A stretch of DNA of 64,000 nt from Bdellovibrionales bacterium. GTDB taxonomy: Bacteria; Bdellovibrionota; Bdellovibrionia; Bdellovibrionales; UBA1609. Position numbers and translations under genes: made by a program. The notes beneath the pieces were generated by a model, which was not told the origin of the DNA, ran no database searches, and saw only the letters and a list, made by a program, of their open reading frames with translations. Shown here one piece after another: positions 8,061 to 17,296 of the stretch (the stretch's first letter is position 1; each line of letters starts with the position of its first letter). The DNA lies in contig JADJNU010000001.1 in NCBI GenBank assembly GCA_016714165.1, forward strand, positions 930,001-994,000, in the 5' to 3' direction.

Positions 8061-8529
8061 TTCCCTCCGGTCCGATACTCAAAAGTCTTTCCTCAGAAAG
8101 TCTCCCCCTTGAACCAAAATCAATTCTAATTCGACGACAGACCCAATCAGGTGGCAAGCAGGAAGAATCAAGCCGGTCCGCCCATTCGATAAGTATCAAG
8201 CCTTTTTGTACCGAGAATAAATCCCAAAACCCCGTAGACTCTAAATCGTCTTCATCCTCAAGGCGGTAGAGATCCAGGTGATCAATAGGTCCACGAACAG
8301 TCTCATAGCGATGGTGAATAGCAAAGGTCGGCGAACAAGCCTCCTCCGTTCCCAATTCTTCCAACAAGAACCTCACCAGTTGCGTCTTCCCTGCACCCAG
8401 AGGTCCTTCAAAGAGCAGAATCTCTCGGACCGAGAGGCTCGGAATCAAACACTTGGCAACCCATGCACGACTTTCTTGAAGAGAATTAAGCTCAATGTCC
8501 CCAATTCGTGTGCGTTTTCTCCCCGTCAT
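8047..8529 (-). CDS. tsaE: tRNA t6A biosynthesis ATPase TsaE
   Basis: 160 residues, normal for the family. Walker A is GPLGAGKT (about residues 43-50), followed by the family motifs SPTFAI, HLDLYRLED and LIEWADRL. TsaE is the ATPase that resets the TsaB-TsaD-TsaE complex during N6-threonylcarbamoylation of adenosine 37 in ANN-decoding tRNAs. It follows nnr after a 237-base gap in which I see no gene, and overlaps the next gene by 14 bases. The pairing with nnr is common in bacteria. It also fits mtaB further along, which modifies the same t6A base. Confidence 0.92.
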   Translation of the reverse strand: MTGRKRTRIGDIELNSLQESRAWVAKCLIPSLSVREILLFEGPLGAGKTQLVRFLLEELGTEEACSPTFAIHHRYETVRGPIDHLDLYRLEDEDDLESTGFWDLFSVQKGLILIEWADRLDSSCLPPDWVCRRIRIDFGSRGRLSEERLLSIGPEGSAIE

Positions 8530-8766
8530 ATTTCCTTCCCTAGGAAGGGTTTAACAAGTACTCAAGATTCCGTCTATTGGAACTATTGGAAATCCGCCCC
8601 AAACTCCGACAAATGAACGGTGCCACCCGCACCACTGGCGGGCAGCTCTCTCTATCACCCTCAAAAATTAGCAAATGGGCCTCGCAGCCACCTTACCGAC
8701 ATAATGCGTCCCATAAATTCTGCATGACATTGGGAATGCACACACAAAAGAAGAGACAGTCTTTCA

Positions 8767-10281
8767 CTACAGCACGAGAGTGCCACCCGATATCCGTCCC
8801 AATAAATTGGGAAGATGATCTTTGAGGTCTGAGGCCATCAGGGTGCGCCGATCGTGTCCAACTCGAACCCATTCATCTGCAATACGTCCATGAATATAAG
8901 CGGCCGTTGCCGATGCTTGCAGAGGTTCCAGCCCCTGAGCCATAAAGCTCCCAATCATTCCCGTAAGAACATCTCCTGTTCCTGCTTTGGCCAGAGCTGA
9001 ATTGCCTGAATTAATCACCATGCACCGACCTTCGTGAGCTAAAATGCTTCGAAAGCCCTTCAATAAAACATGACATCCCGAAATTTCTGAACCCAGCAAA
9101 GCAGCCCGAAAGCGATTCTCACCGATTGTTGTCGCGTCCAGCCCGATCACTCTTGCTAACTCTCCTGCATGTGGGGTCAAGACCCAATGACGAGGCAAGG
9201 GAAACAAATCAAATTCTACGCAAGCTGTAATAGCATCAGCATCTAAGACGACACCTGCTAGTTCTCTCCCCTTGAGTTTTTCAATCAGGTCTGCCACTGC
9301 ACGAGTCACTCCCAAACCTGGACCGACGGCCGCTACATTCCATTTCTTTTCCCACAAAAGCGGATCAGTCAAAACAACAGTGAGCACCTCCGGAACCTCT
9401 CGCAGATTTTCTTCGGGACTCTGAAAGCTCGCCCATGTGACATAGCCGCAGCCCATACGATAGGCACTGGCAGAGGCTAAAACCCCGGCGCCCCACATTC
9501 CAGATCGTCCTGCCGCTACCAAAAGATGGCCATGATCTGTCTTGTTGCTGGATTCAGGTCTTCTCGGCAAATATCTACGAGCTAATTTCTCAGTAAATGC
9601 AAAATGAGTCGTGGCCACGCCACGCAAGGATTCATAGGGAAAACCAATCGACAACACCCTCAGTTTTCCAACATAACGGGGACCATCCGCAACAAAAAAA
9701 CCAGGCTTGGCCAGACCAAATGAAATCGTCGTATCAGCCTTTACAGCCTGACCTCTCACCATTCCCGTATCACAATTGAGTCCAGATGGACAATCAACAG
9801 CGACAACCGGCACCCGCACTGAATTCATCAACTCAACCAAACTCAAATATTCGCCTTCTATGGGACGCGAAAGACCTATTCCAAAAAGTGAGTCGATGAT
9901 GAGAGACGATGACCGCAATGCTTCTGTCTTTTCTGGGCTCCCTACCAAATCAACAATTCTTATTCCATGAGATTGAATCCGACGCATTTGTTGCTCAAAC
10001 AGAGAGGAACGCTGTTTTTGAGGAGCCAACACGTAAACCACTAAGTGACGATATCCAGCTGAATGAAGATGACGGGCGATCACCAAACCGTCGCCGCCAT
10101 TGTTTCCTGGACCACAGACGATACTGACAACACCCTTCTTCAATTCTGGAAAATAAGATTGGGCAATCTCACGGGCAGCTAAGGAACCAGCCGATTCCAT
10201 TAAAAGCTCGCCACTCAGTCCATACACCGTCTGCGACAGTTCATCTATTTCCCGACTCTGGGAAACAGTCGCCAATCGCAT
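8767..10281 (-). CDS. nnr: Bifunctional NAD(P)H-hydrate epimerase / ADP-dependent NAD(P)H-hydrate dehydratase
   Basis: 504 residues with two domains. The N-terminal YjeF_N epimerase part (residues 1-215) shows GPGNNGGDGLVIARHL and DCPSGLNCDTG. The C-terminal ribokinase-like dehydratase part (about 230-500) shows LTPHAGELARV and the AGTGDVLTGMIG nucleotide and catalytic motif. Together they repair damaged (hydrated) NADH and NADPH in the cytoplasm. Start ATG at 10281 abuts the glmM stop. It sits between glmM and tsaE in one operon. Intact by eye. Confidence 0.93.
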   Translation of the reverse strand: MRLATVSQSREIDELSQTVYGLSGELLMESAGSLAAREIAQSYFPELKKGVVSIVCGPGNNGGDGLVIARHLHSAGYRHLVVYVLAPQKQRSSLFEQQMRRIQSHGIRIVDLVGSPEKTEALRSSSLIIDSLFGIGLSRPIEGEYLSLVELMNSVRVPVVAVDCPSGLNCDTGMVRGQAVKADTTISFGLAKPGFFVADGPRYVGKLRVLSIGFPYESLRGVATTHFAFTEKLARRYLPRRPESSNKTDHGHLLVAAGRSGMWGAGVLASASAYRMGCGYVTWASFQSPEENLREVPEVLTVVLTDPLLWEKKWNVAAVGPGLGVTRAVADLIEKLKGRELAGVVLDADAITACVEFDLFPLPRHWVLTPHAGELARVIGLDATTIGENRFRAALLGSEISGCHVLLKGFRSILAHEGRCMVINSGNSALAKAGTGDVLTGMIGSFMAQGLEPLQASATAAYIHGRIADEWVRVGHDRRTLMASDLKDHLPNLLGRISGGTLVL

Positions 10282-11733
10282 CTAGGTTAGCTCCTTTTGC
10301 AAAAAGCTGGCAATGCGCTCGGCATGCCGTCCAATCGCCTTCTTGTCAGTCCCTTCAACCAAAACACGGACAACGGGCTCCGTTCCCGAAAAACGCACAA
10401 AAACTCTCCCATCGCCGGACAACTGTGTGTTGATTTCGTCAATCATGCTCTGATAACCAGAAATTTCTTCAAGCTCGCGGCGATGACTCACTCGAGTGTT
10501 AATGAGAACCTGCGGCACATCCTTCATCCACTTCGATAACTCGCTTAATTTTTTCTTTTCCTGAAGCATGACAGCCAGAACATTCAGAGCCGCCACACAT
10601 CCGTCTCCCGTCGTGCTGTGATCCAAAGAAATGATATGACCACTTTGTTCCCCACCGAGAATATACCCACTTCGCCTCATTTCCTCCACCACGTATTTAT
10701 CTCCAACATCCGTCCGTACCAAATTAATTCCGTGGTTGCGAAGAGCCAATTCGAGACCCACATTGCTCATGTGAGTGGCAACCACCGTGTTACCCGGGAG
10801 GGAGCGCTTCTTTGCCAAGTGAATTGCACATATAGCTAAAATGTGATCTCCGTTGACGATCCTTCCCTTTTCATCCACCATGATGACGCGATCCCCATCG
10901 CCATCAAGACTGATTCCCACATCTGCCCTGTACTTGATAACCGCCTCACAGGTGTTCTGAGGGTAAAGGGCTCCTGTTTTCTCATTGATGTTAAATCCAT
11001 CGGGCCGGTTACCCGTGAGCACGACCTCCGCTCCCAGTTCCTCAAAAACGGCTGGCGCCACTTTGTAAGCGGCACCACTGGCACAATCCAAGACGATCCG
11101 AACGCCATCTAAAGAAAGATCAAGAGGAAAGCTATCTTTGACATAGACAATGTACCTTCCCGCCGCATCATCTATTCTTCGTGTTCGCCCGATTTCATGA
11201 CTGTCCGCCAAGTGAAGATGAAGATCCACATCTCTCACCAATCGTTCTATTTCGGTCTCCATCTCTCCCGTGATCTTAAATCCGTCGGCTCCGAAAATTT
11301 TTATACCGTTGTCATAATAGGCATTGTGAGATGCAGATATAACGACCCCAGCGTCTGCTCTCATATTCCGAGCTAAAAACCCAATTCCGGGAGTCGGAAG
11401 GGGGCCCACGAGCTGCACCCATACACCCATGCTGTTGAGGCCAGAGGAGAGTGCTTGCTCCAGCATGTATCCTGAAATACGAGTGTCCTTTCCTATCATG
11501 ACAATCCGATGATTCACTCGACGGCTGCTCACCTGCTGATTGAGAACAAATCCGAGTGCTTGCCCCACCCTCATGACAACATCGGGAGTCATCGGATACT
11601 TGTTGGCCATGCCGCGAATTCCATCGGTTCCAAAAAGGCCAGATATTCTGGCCGCAGGAGAAGGCTCCACAACTCCAACTCCTTGAGTTTTTTTTATCAA
11701 CTCCCCTTTTCCTGCTGCCTTTCCGGTCTTCAC
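10282..11733 (-). CDS. glmM: Phosphoglucosamine mutase GlmM
   Basis: 483 residues, somewhat longer than the usual 445 because of an N-terminal extension of about 30 residues before LFGTDGIRG. The phosphoserine loop ISASHNAYYDNG, the metal-binding DGDGDRV, the sugar-binding GGEQSGH and the phosphate-binding RFSGTEPVVRV are all present. It converts glucosamine-6-phosphate to glucosamine-1-phosphate for UDP-GlcNAc, hence peptidoglycan and lipopolysaccharide. It lies directly after cdaA-cdaR with a 4-base overlap; that trio is a conserved link between cyclic di-AMP synthesis and cell-wall precursor supply, in which GlmM can inhibit CdaA. Confidence 0.95.
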   Translation of the reverse strand: MKTGKAAGKGELIKKTQGVGVVEPSPAARISGLFGTDGIRGMANKYPMTPDVVMRVGQALGFVLNQQVSSRRVNHRIVMIGKDTRISGYMLEQALSSGLNSMGVWVQLVGPLPTPGIGFLARNMRADAGVVISASHNAYYDNGIKIFGADGFKITGEMETEIERLVRDVDLHLHLADSHEIGRTRRIDDAAGRYIVYVKDSFPLDLSLDGVRIVLDCASGAAYKVAPAVFEELGAEVVLTGNRPDGFNINEKTGALYPQNTCEAVIKYRADVGISLDGDGDRVIMVDEKGRIVNGDHILAICAIHLAKKRSLPGNTVVATHMSNVGLELALRNHGINLVRTDVGDKYVVEEMRRSGYILGGEQSGHIISLDHSTTGDGCVAALNVLAVMLQEKKKLSELSKWMKDVPQVLINTRVSHRRELEEISGYQSMIDEINTQLSGDGRVFVRFSGTEPVVRVLVEGTDKKAIGRHAERIASFLQKELT

Positions 11734-12146
11734 TTCCCCTCCACTTTCTTGCCCGCATCACGTACGACGACCATGATTTCCCCCGGACTTACCGAGAGCA
11801 GTTTAAGACCAACGGGAAGATTAAGTCCGCCGGGACCCAATCGAATCCGGTGTTTACCTGGCTCAGCATCCCAAAGATCGACCGTAAAGGGCTGATCCGT
11901 TTGAGCATACTTTTTAAGAACCATGCGAGGCCCCGAGAGTTGGACGCGAACTTTCTTTCGAAGATCATTTCCTACCACATAGCTGCTCTTTACCAAAACC
12001 TCGAGATTCAGGTCTTTCACGACAACAGAACTTTTTCTACCAAGAATGGTCACCCAAAGAACCAAGGTGACAAAAAAAGCGACGATCTTATAACTTGTGT
12101 CCTCGTTGAGGTGAAATTTTTTTTGCTTTTTGGCTGATCCGATCAT
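11730..12146 (-). CDS. cdaR: CdaR-like YbbR-domain protein (short form)
   Basis: 138 residues. One membrane segment (about residues 20-38, IVAFFVTLVLWVTIL) is followed by a single YbbR-like beta domain (LEVLVKSSYVV, VRVQLSGPRMVLKKY). Typical Firmicute CdaR carries three or four YbbR repeats, so this is a reduced version. It overlaps cdaA upstream and glmM downstream by 4 bases each and is expected to sit in the inner membrane and modulate the diadenylate cyclase CdaA. The assignment rests on the domain and on gene order. Confidence 0.8.
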   Translation of the reverse strand: MIGSAKKQKKFHLNEDTSYKIVAFFVTLVLWVTILGRKSSVVVKDLNLEVLVKSSYVVGNDLRKKVRVQLSGPRMVLKKYAQTDQPFTVDLWDAEPGKHRIRLGPGGLNLPVGLKLLSVSPGEIMVVVRDAGKKVEGK

Positions 12147-12958
12147 GTCGGATTCCTTTCAACTTTCACTTTGAGACCAAATGTATCGTAGAGTGTTTGC
12201 CGAATCATGGAATGATTCACGTTAGGTAGAAATTGTCCGGACTGCACAATCCCTACCGACTTCTTTTCTTCGCTGACGACCAAAACCAAAGCATCGGTTT
12301 CTTCCGTCAAGCCAATCGCTGCTCGATGACGAGTCCCAAGATTCTTATCCAAAATGGGGTTTTTGCTCAATGGCAAAAAACAACCGGCGGAATAAATTCG
12401 CCCCTCTCTGATAACGACGGCCCCATCATGAAGAGGTGCTGCGGGATGAAACAGAGAAACCAAGAGCTCGGCATTGACCACCGAATCCATCGGAGTTCCC
12501 ATCTCCACAAAGTAATCCAGTGCAATTTCTCTCTCGACCACGATCAAAGCGCCAAAGCCCTTCTGCGCCATCATCACCACACCCTTGGCAAGCTCCTCAA
12601 CGATATGAGTTTCTTCGACACGACTTGCCCCCGAAAGAAATGGATTGGAGCCTATCTGAGCAAGTGCTTGCCTGATTTCTGTCTGAAAAAGAATCACCAC
12701 GATAAGAAAAAGATTGGAGAAAAACTTCTCCAAGAGCCAATTAAAGGTCATCAGCTCAAACCAAATACTCCCAAGATATGCGATGGCTAAAATTCCCAAA
12801 CCAGATAGAATTTGCACGGCACCAGAACGTTTGGTGAGGTGAAGAATCCGGTACACCACAACCAAAACCAAAAACAAATCCAGCAGGTCCATGAGACGAA
12901 GCTGAGAGAAAATTGACGTCATGTTGTCTAAAAAATTTTGTAAAATCGACTTCCTCAC
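12143..12958 (-). CDS. cdaA: Diadenylate cyclase CdaA (cyclic di-AMP synthase)
   Basis: 271 residues: three N-terminal membrane helices within residues 20-95, then a DAC (DisA_N) catalytic domain. The signature residues are seen in PLHDGAVVI (DGA) and GTRHRAAIG (RHR). It makes cyclic di-AMP from two ATP at the inner membrane. It is followed by cdaR and glmM in the classical order and preceded by ftsH, whose stop lies 26 bases upstream. The enzyme looks complete. Confidence 0.95.
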   Translation of the reverse strand: MRKSILQNFLDNMTSIFSQLRLMDLLDLFLVLVVVYRILHLTKRSGAVQILSGLGILAIAYLGSIWFELMTFNWLLEKFFSNLFLIVVILFQTEIRQALAQIGSNPFLSGASRVEETHIVEELAKGVVMMAQKGFGALIVVEREIALDYFVEMGTPMDSVVNAELLVSLFHPAAPLHDGAVVIREGRIYSAGCFLPLSKNPILDKNLGTRHRAAIGLTEETDALVLVVSEEKKSVGIVQSGQFLPNVNHSMIRQTLYDTFGLKVKVERNPT

Positions 12959-12984
12959 TCACCCAATTATAAAGAAAAGGAACT

Positions 12985-14277
12985 CTAGGCCGTTACCGGC
13001 CCCGAACTACCCACCGGATCGCGTTCGCCACTCTCCTTTGCCCTGAGCCGCTCCTCTTCTTCTTTCGTCTTTTTTGCATCTTCCTCAGCCGCTTGCTTGC
13101 GTTCCTTTTCTAAAACTATTTGCCGGTCTCCACGGCGGTCCCCAATCTCCTGAAGACCTCCCCCTTTAACCAAAATTGCGACTTCTTCCGCATCAATGGT
13201 TTCATGTTCCAACAACACCTCTGCCATTTTGTGTAGCGCAGCCATATTGTCTTTCAGAACTTTCTTTGCCAATTCATAACCTTCCATGACGATTCGATAA
13301 ACTTCTTTATCAATCTCTTCGGCCTTGGATTCGGAGTAGTCACGCGACTGTGAGGATTGCATGCCCAAAAACACAGGTCCTTCCCGACGTTCAAGGGCCA
13401 ATGGTCCCAATCGCTCACTCATTCCCCATTCACAAACCATCCTTCGCGCCAATTCAGTGGCCCTTTCAATGTCATTGCCAGCACCCGTCGTTGAGTCATT
13501 AAAAACCAACTCCTCAGCCGCTCTTCCTCCGAAAAGAAAAGCAATCATGCTCTGCGCTTTTTTCTTTGAGAGACTCAGCTGTTCTTCCTCTGGAAGGGTT
13601 TGAGTCAAGCCAAGAGCCATTCCTCGAGGTATGATCGTTACCTTGTGAATGGGGTCCAACCACGGCACGACTTTCCCAACCAATGCATGTCCCGCTTCAT
13701 GATATGCTGTTATGCGTCTATCACTCTCGCTGATCACCATAGATTTGCGCTCTGATCCCATCAGAACTTTATCTTTGGCCTTTTCAAAATCATCCTGTTC
13801 GATTTTGAGTTTATTGTCGCGGGCTGCTTGCAAGGCGGCTTCGTTCACGAGGTTTTCCAGATCAGCTCCTGTGAATCCGGGCGTTCCTCGAGCAATTCGA
13901 TCAAGATCGACGGCGCCAGAAAGAGGCGTCTTTCGAGTATGAACTTCGAGAATCTGCCTTCTGCCATGTAGGTCTGGCTTATTCACCACAACTCGTCGAT
14001 CGAATCGACCAGGCCTCAAAAGAGCAGGATCCAAAACATCAGGACGATTGGTTGCTGCAATGAGGATGACCCCATCGTTGCTCTCAAAACCATCCATTTC
14101 CACAAGAAGCTGATTCAAAGTTTGCTCTCTCTCATCGTGACCTCCGCCCATTCCAGCCCCTCGATGACGACCGACGGCATCAATCTCATCAATAAAAATA
14201 AGGCAGGGGGCATTTTTTTTGCCCTGCTCAAACAGATCGCGAACCCGGCTTGCTCCCACTCCCACAAACATCTCCAC
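12985..14277 (-). CDS. ftsH: FtsH membrane protease, C-terminal part (frame downstream of the apparent frameshift)
   Basis: 430 residues that continue FtsH in another reading frame. They carry the end of the AAA+ module (EMFVGVGASRVRDLFEQ, Walker B LIFIDEIDAVGR, second region of homology DPALLRPGRFDR) and the complete zinc protease with AYHEAGHALVG (about residue 195). The tail after about residue 375 is charged and Glu/Lys-rich. The first ATG (14277) is merely the first ATG in this frame; homology runs upstream to about 14346, where the frame changes inside the P-loop. FtsH is a hexameric inner-membrane ATP-dependent protease. See the entry for 14115-14969 and the findings. Confidence 0.85.
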   Translation of the reverse strand: MEMFVGVGASRVRDLFEQGKKNAPCLIFIDEIDAVGRHRGAGMGGGHDEREQTLNQLLVEMDGFESNDGVILIAATNRPDVLDPALLRPGRFDRRVVVNKPDLHGRRQILEVHTRKTPLSGAVDLDRIARGTPGFTGADLENLVNEAALQAARDNKLKIEQDDFEKAKDKVLMGSERKSMVISESDRRITAYHEAGHALVGKVVPWLDPIHKVTIIPRGMALGLTQTLPEEEQLSLSKKKAQSMIAFLFGGRAAEELVFNDSTTGAGNDIERATELARRMVCEWGMSERLGPLALERREGPVFLGMQSSQSRDYSESKAEEIDKEVYRIVMEGYELAKKVLKDNMAALHKMAEVLLEHETIDAEEVAILVKGGGLQEIGDRRGDRQIVLEKERKQAAEEDAKKTKEEEERLRAKESGERDPVGSSGPVTA

Positions 14278-14969
14278 AAAATCAGAACCAGAGATCGTGA
14301 AAAATGGAACATTCGCCTCTCCAGCGACGGCTCTTGCCAGAAGTGTCTTCCCGTTCCAGGATGGCCCACAAGCAAAACACCTTTTGGAATTCGACCCCCT
14401 AGACGAGTAAATTTCTTGGGCTCTTTCAGAAAGGCCACAATTTCTTGAAGATCCTCCTTGGCTTCCTCAACTCCTGCAACATCTCTAAAGGTCACTTTAT
14501 TTTTGTTTTCGGTAAGAAGGCGAGCCCGGCTCTTTCCAAAGCTCATGGCCTTCCCCCCACCCACCTGAATCTGTCGCATAAAAAACATGAACATACCGAC
14601 GATGACGATCAAGGGAAGCCAGTTTAGAAAAACAGAAGTCATTAAAGAATTATCAGAGCCCACGTATTTAGGCGTGATTCCGTGTTCTCGCACAATCTTA
14701 AACCCGTCAGAGTCTACGTTCCCTAAAATTTGAAAATGACGACCCGAATATTTGTCACGAAACTCATTTTTTACATCTCCCTCGATCTCACCCGAATCCT
14801 TATTAAAGGTGACGGCATCTATTTCTCCCGCTTCCACGGCCTTCAAAAATTTGGGATAATCAAAATCACGAATCAAAGTATGGCGCTGCGCCTCATACAT
14901 CTGAAACAACAATATTGCCACGACCACGAGCATCGCCCAGAGGGCCAAAGTCTTTTGGGATGAACGCAT
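14115..14969 (-). CDS. ftsH: FtsH membrane protease, N-terminal part (frame ends after P-loop frameshift)
   Basis: The first roughly 207 residues are FtsH: a membrane segment (about 8-24), a periplasmic domain (LIRDFDYPKFLKAVEAGEI), a second membrane segment (about 114-131) and the start of the AAA+ domain (FRDVAGVEEAKEDLQEIVAFLK, GRIPKGVLLVG). The Walker A reads GHPGTG and then leaves the frame where GPPGTGKT is expected. Restoring one A at about 14347 (GGGAAGACA to GGGAAAGACA on the minus strand) gives G-K-T and joins the 12985-14277 frame. Residues beyond that point are out-of-frame sequence. The ATG at 14969 follows tilS after about 75 bases. FtsH is essential in most bacteria, so sequencing error is a strong alternative. 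Confidence 0.85.
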   Translation of the reverse strand: MRSSQKTLALWAMLVVVAILLFQMYEAQRHTLIRDFDYPKFLKAVEAGEIDAVTFNKDSGEIEGDVKNEFRDKYSGRHFQILGNVDSDGFKIVREHGITPKYVGSDNSLMTSVFLNWLPLIVIVGMFMFFMRQIQVGGGKAMSFGKSRARLLTENKNKVTFRDVAGVEEAKEDLQEIVAFLKEPKKFTRLGGRIPKGVLLVGHPGTGRHFWQEPSLERRMFHFSRSLVLILWRCLWEWEQAGFAICLSRAKKMPPALFLLMRLMPSVVIEGLEWAEVTMRESKL

Positions 14970-15042
14970 GAAAAACTATCCTTTCCTAACTACTACCTCT
15001 TCGGCAGAATAACACTCCCAGCGAAGTGTCTCAATGCTTTCC

Positions 15043-16254
15043 TCACTCGTCTTCAGACCGGATCGCCACGAATTGCTCTGCATCAACCATCCAGTCCCAC
15101 TTTAAGACTTTGAAGCTGAATGTTTTTCTTTTCGTGCCTAGCCTCTTAATAATCTCATCGATATGACTTTGGCCGTAGCCCTTGATCCCTCGCCTTCGAA
15201 GGTATGAGGCCATTTCACAGCGCTTTTCTTCCAAAGTCAGAAGACCAAACTCCTTTCGATTTCGGAAAAGAAATTTTTCGCCGTTTTTCTCTTCCACAAA
15301 GTCATCCCTCGTCGCAGGACTGAGAGCACTCAGAGACCTTGCTCCCCCGTAAGCCTCTCTAAAAATCCTGTCTAAGGAGCGACCCAGATTCCGTGTTCCA
15401 CCTTGGTGCCTCTTTTCGAGAGAAGGAAGCCAGCTTTCACGTACCCAATTGCGAAGGAAGTCCTGATTTTGATTGCTTGGATCATCCATCCACTCCAGGC
15501 ATTGCTGACGTGCGTAATCACTGAGTTCTCGACGAGAGCAGCACAAGAGGGGTCGAAAAAGCCCATTTTGACAAATCTTCATTGCCTCAAGACCTTGCAG
15601 CCCGGTCCCCCTTATCAGACGAATGAGTCGAGTCTCGAGAAGATCATCCGCATGATGTGCCAGAGCCAAGTACACAGGGAGGCCCGTCTCGATTGAACTC
15701 TCCTGCTGCCATTCTCGCAAGCACTCGTAGCGAAAACTTCTCATATCAGCCTCAGAATCCAGCAAACCAGGACCCTTCCCGTTCGCATCTCGATGCTCGT
15801 TTCCCTTCTCGATATCCTCCAATTTTAGATTGGAAAAAAATCTCTCTCCCTTCTCCAAGGCATGCTTTCGGACAAACTCATAGGCCCTCCAACGAAATCG
15901 CCCCTGACTCGACTCTGCTATTCCGTGATGAACGTGAGCAACACCAAGTTCAAAACCCAACAGGACTTTTAGTCGGCTCATGACCTCCCACAGGACCATC
16001 GAATCTAAACCACCAGAGACAGCCACTAACACGAAAGATTTTCGTTTCTTCAAAAAGCGCAGTTCGTCCAAGACTCGATGATCCAAGGCCGCCAGGGGCT
16101 TTTTACGCAGTCGCCTTTTGTTGGTGACCTCCTTTTTTGGATCTCGAATTTTGCCTTTTTTTCTCACCTTAATCGTCCAAAAAAAATAAATAAAATAACA
16201 ATAGCAACGAGAACGATCCCATTTTTTATTGGGGTGTTTCCGGTCACCACTCAT
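15043..16254 (-). CDS. tilS: tRNA(Ile)-lysidine synthase TilS
   Basis: 403 residues. The PP-loop is VAVSGGLDSMVL (about residues 77-88). VAHVHHG, LALAHHADDLLETRLIRLIRGTGLQGL and RPLLCCSRREL are TilS family motifs. A C-terminal TilS substrate-binding domain follows. The enzyme changes C34 of tRNA-Ile(CAU) to lysidine so that it reads AUA; it is normally essential. The N-terminal 60 residues before the PP-loop are unusually long and basic. The ATG at 16254 may be too early, and a GTG near residue 31 (before RKKGK) is an alternative. tilS followed by ftsH is a widely conserved pair. Confidence 0.9.
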   Translation of the reverse strand: MSGDRKHPNKKWDRSRCYCYFIYFFWTIKVRKKGKIRDPKKEVTNKRRLRKKPLAALDHRVLDELRFLKKRKSFVLVAVSGGLDSMVLWEVMSRLKVLLGFELGVAHVHHGIAESSQGRFRWRAYEFVRKHALEKGERFFSNLKLEDIEKGNEHRDANGKGPGLLDSEADMRSFRYECLREWQQESSIETGLPVYLALAHHADDLLETRLIRLIRGTGLQGLEAMKICQNGLFRPLLCCSRRELSDYARQQCLEWMDDPSNQNQDFLRNWVRESWLPSLEKRHQGGTRNLGRSLDRIFREAYGGARSLSALSPATRDDFVEEKNGEKFLFRNRKEFGLLTLEEKRCEMASYLRRRGIKGYGQSHIDEIIKRLGTKRKTFSFKVLKWDWMVDAEQFVAIRSEDE

Positions 16255-16458
16255 TATCTAAGGTTTAGACGTCTGACTACAGATTTTGTCACTAATGCAA
16301 GATGAGGTGCGTAAGAGCCCATTCTGAGTACGCCATCCACCCGCAAAGTGAGAACTCGTCTATCTCTTGGCGGGCCAGTGGGCGCAGAAATTGCTTTCTC
16401 TTCATCTGAGCTATTTAACAGTCGTCAGTAGAATTTATCTGAAGGCAGGCGATCTAGA

Positions 16459-17061
16459 GTGAAAAGCTGTCCCCTAAAAAAACTCGTCTTTCTTTGCGGA
16501 GTGATTTTCCTCTTTCCATTTATTGGACAGGCTGAAATGCTCTCTTCTGCCGAAATCCTCACACAACTAAAGGATATCAAAAAAGGCCATCTCATGCAGA
16601 TGTCCATCGCTCAAAAAGGGGTATGCAAGATCCTCGATCTCCAACCTATCCCCTCCCCCAACGCTCACTCACAAAAGCCTAATCCCAAAATAGTTCTGAA
16701 CTCTACAAAAGACCTCAAACAAACTGAGCTTGAACTGTTAGCCCTGATTGAAAAGCAAAGTGAAACCCAATTGAGACTCGATTTTTTCGACCGACTCAGT
16801 TTTCAAATTGAGAGCAAGCTCAAAGATCAGGACCTTCGTTCGTTTCTCATACAAGTTCTCAGCGAAATGAGCTCCTCGGAAACCTTGTCTGCTGATGAAA
16901 ATACCAGCTTATCGAGGTTCCTGAAGTACCTCAGCAAAGCTTTGCAATCGGTACCCGAACCCACCGAGAATCTGATCAATTTTATTGAAATTTATGTGGA
17001 AGTTTCCACCATCTCTCACCCGATTCCACCCGTAGTTCGTCAATCTCAGGCATTACTCTAA
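16459..17061 (+). CDS. Hypothetical exported protein, 3' end probably frameshifted
   Basis: 200 residues from a GTG at 16459. A clear signal peptide (residues 1-25, LVFLCGVIFLFPF then GQAEM) is followed by a helical, Leu/Glu-rich body. No family recognised. The frame stops at 17061, but the next frame is open from 17039 to 17287 (TGA 17288-17290) for 83 codons with a coding-like composition (KPVTAEEAGDL, TNRQLILDLRPAD). This suggests that the real gene ends at 17290, after a one-base insertion somewhere in 17039-17061. The restored end would lie 6 bases from the convergent small gene at 17297. Confidence 0.65.
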   Translation: MKSCPLKKLVFLCGVIFLFPFIGQAEMLSSAEILTQLKDIKKGHLMQMSIAQKGVCKILDLQPIPSPNAHSQKPNPKIVLNSTKDLKQTELELLALIEKQSETQLRLDFFDRLSFQIESKLKDQDLRSFLIQVLSEMSSSETLSADENTSLSRFLKYLSKALQSVPEPTENLINFIEIYVEVSTISHPIPPVVRQSQALL

Positions 17062-17296
17062 CGGAAGAATAAGCCTCACCTCCAAACCTGTCACTGCGGA
17101 GGAGGCAGGAGACTTGACCGAAGAGCAAATAAACTCCATAGAATTGGAGAATTCAACGGATACACCCTCCGGCCAGGTTAATGTTGAAAAAATGTATGAA
17201 CCGACAAATAGACAGCTCATTTTGGACCTGCGACCAGCAGATAGGCTTGGTACTCACCAAACTCTTCTTTCAATTGACCATAAAAAATGAACGAAT

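Noticed and set aside
8530..8825. Frames in the gap between nnr and tsaE
   Set aside because: They overlap the end of nnr or lack any sign of translation; no structured RNA was evident either.
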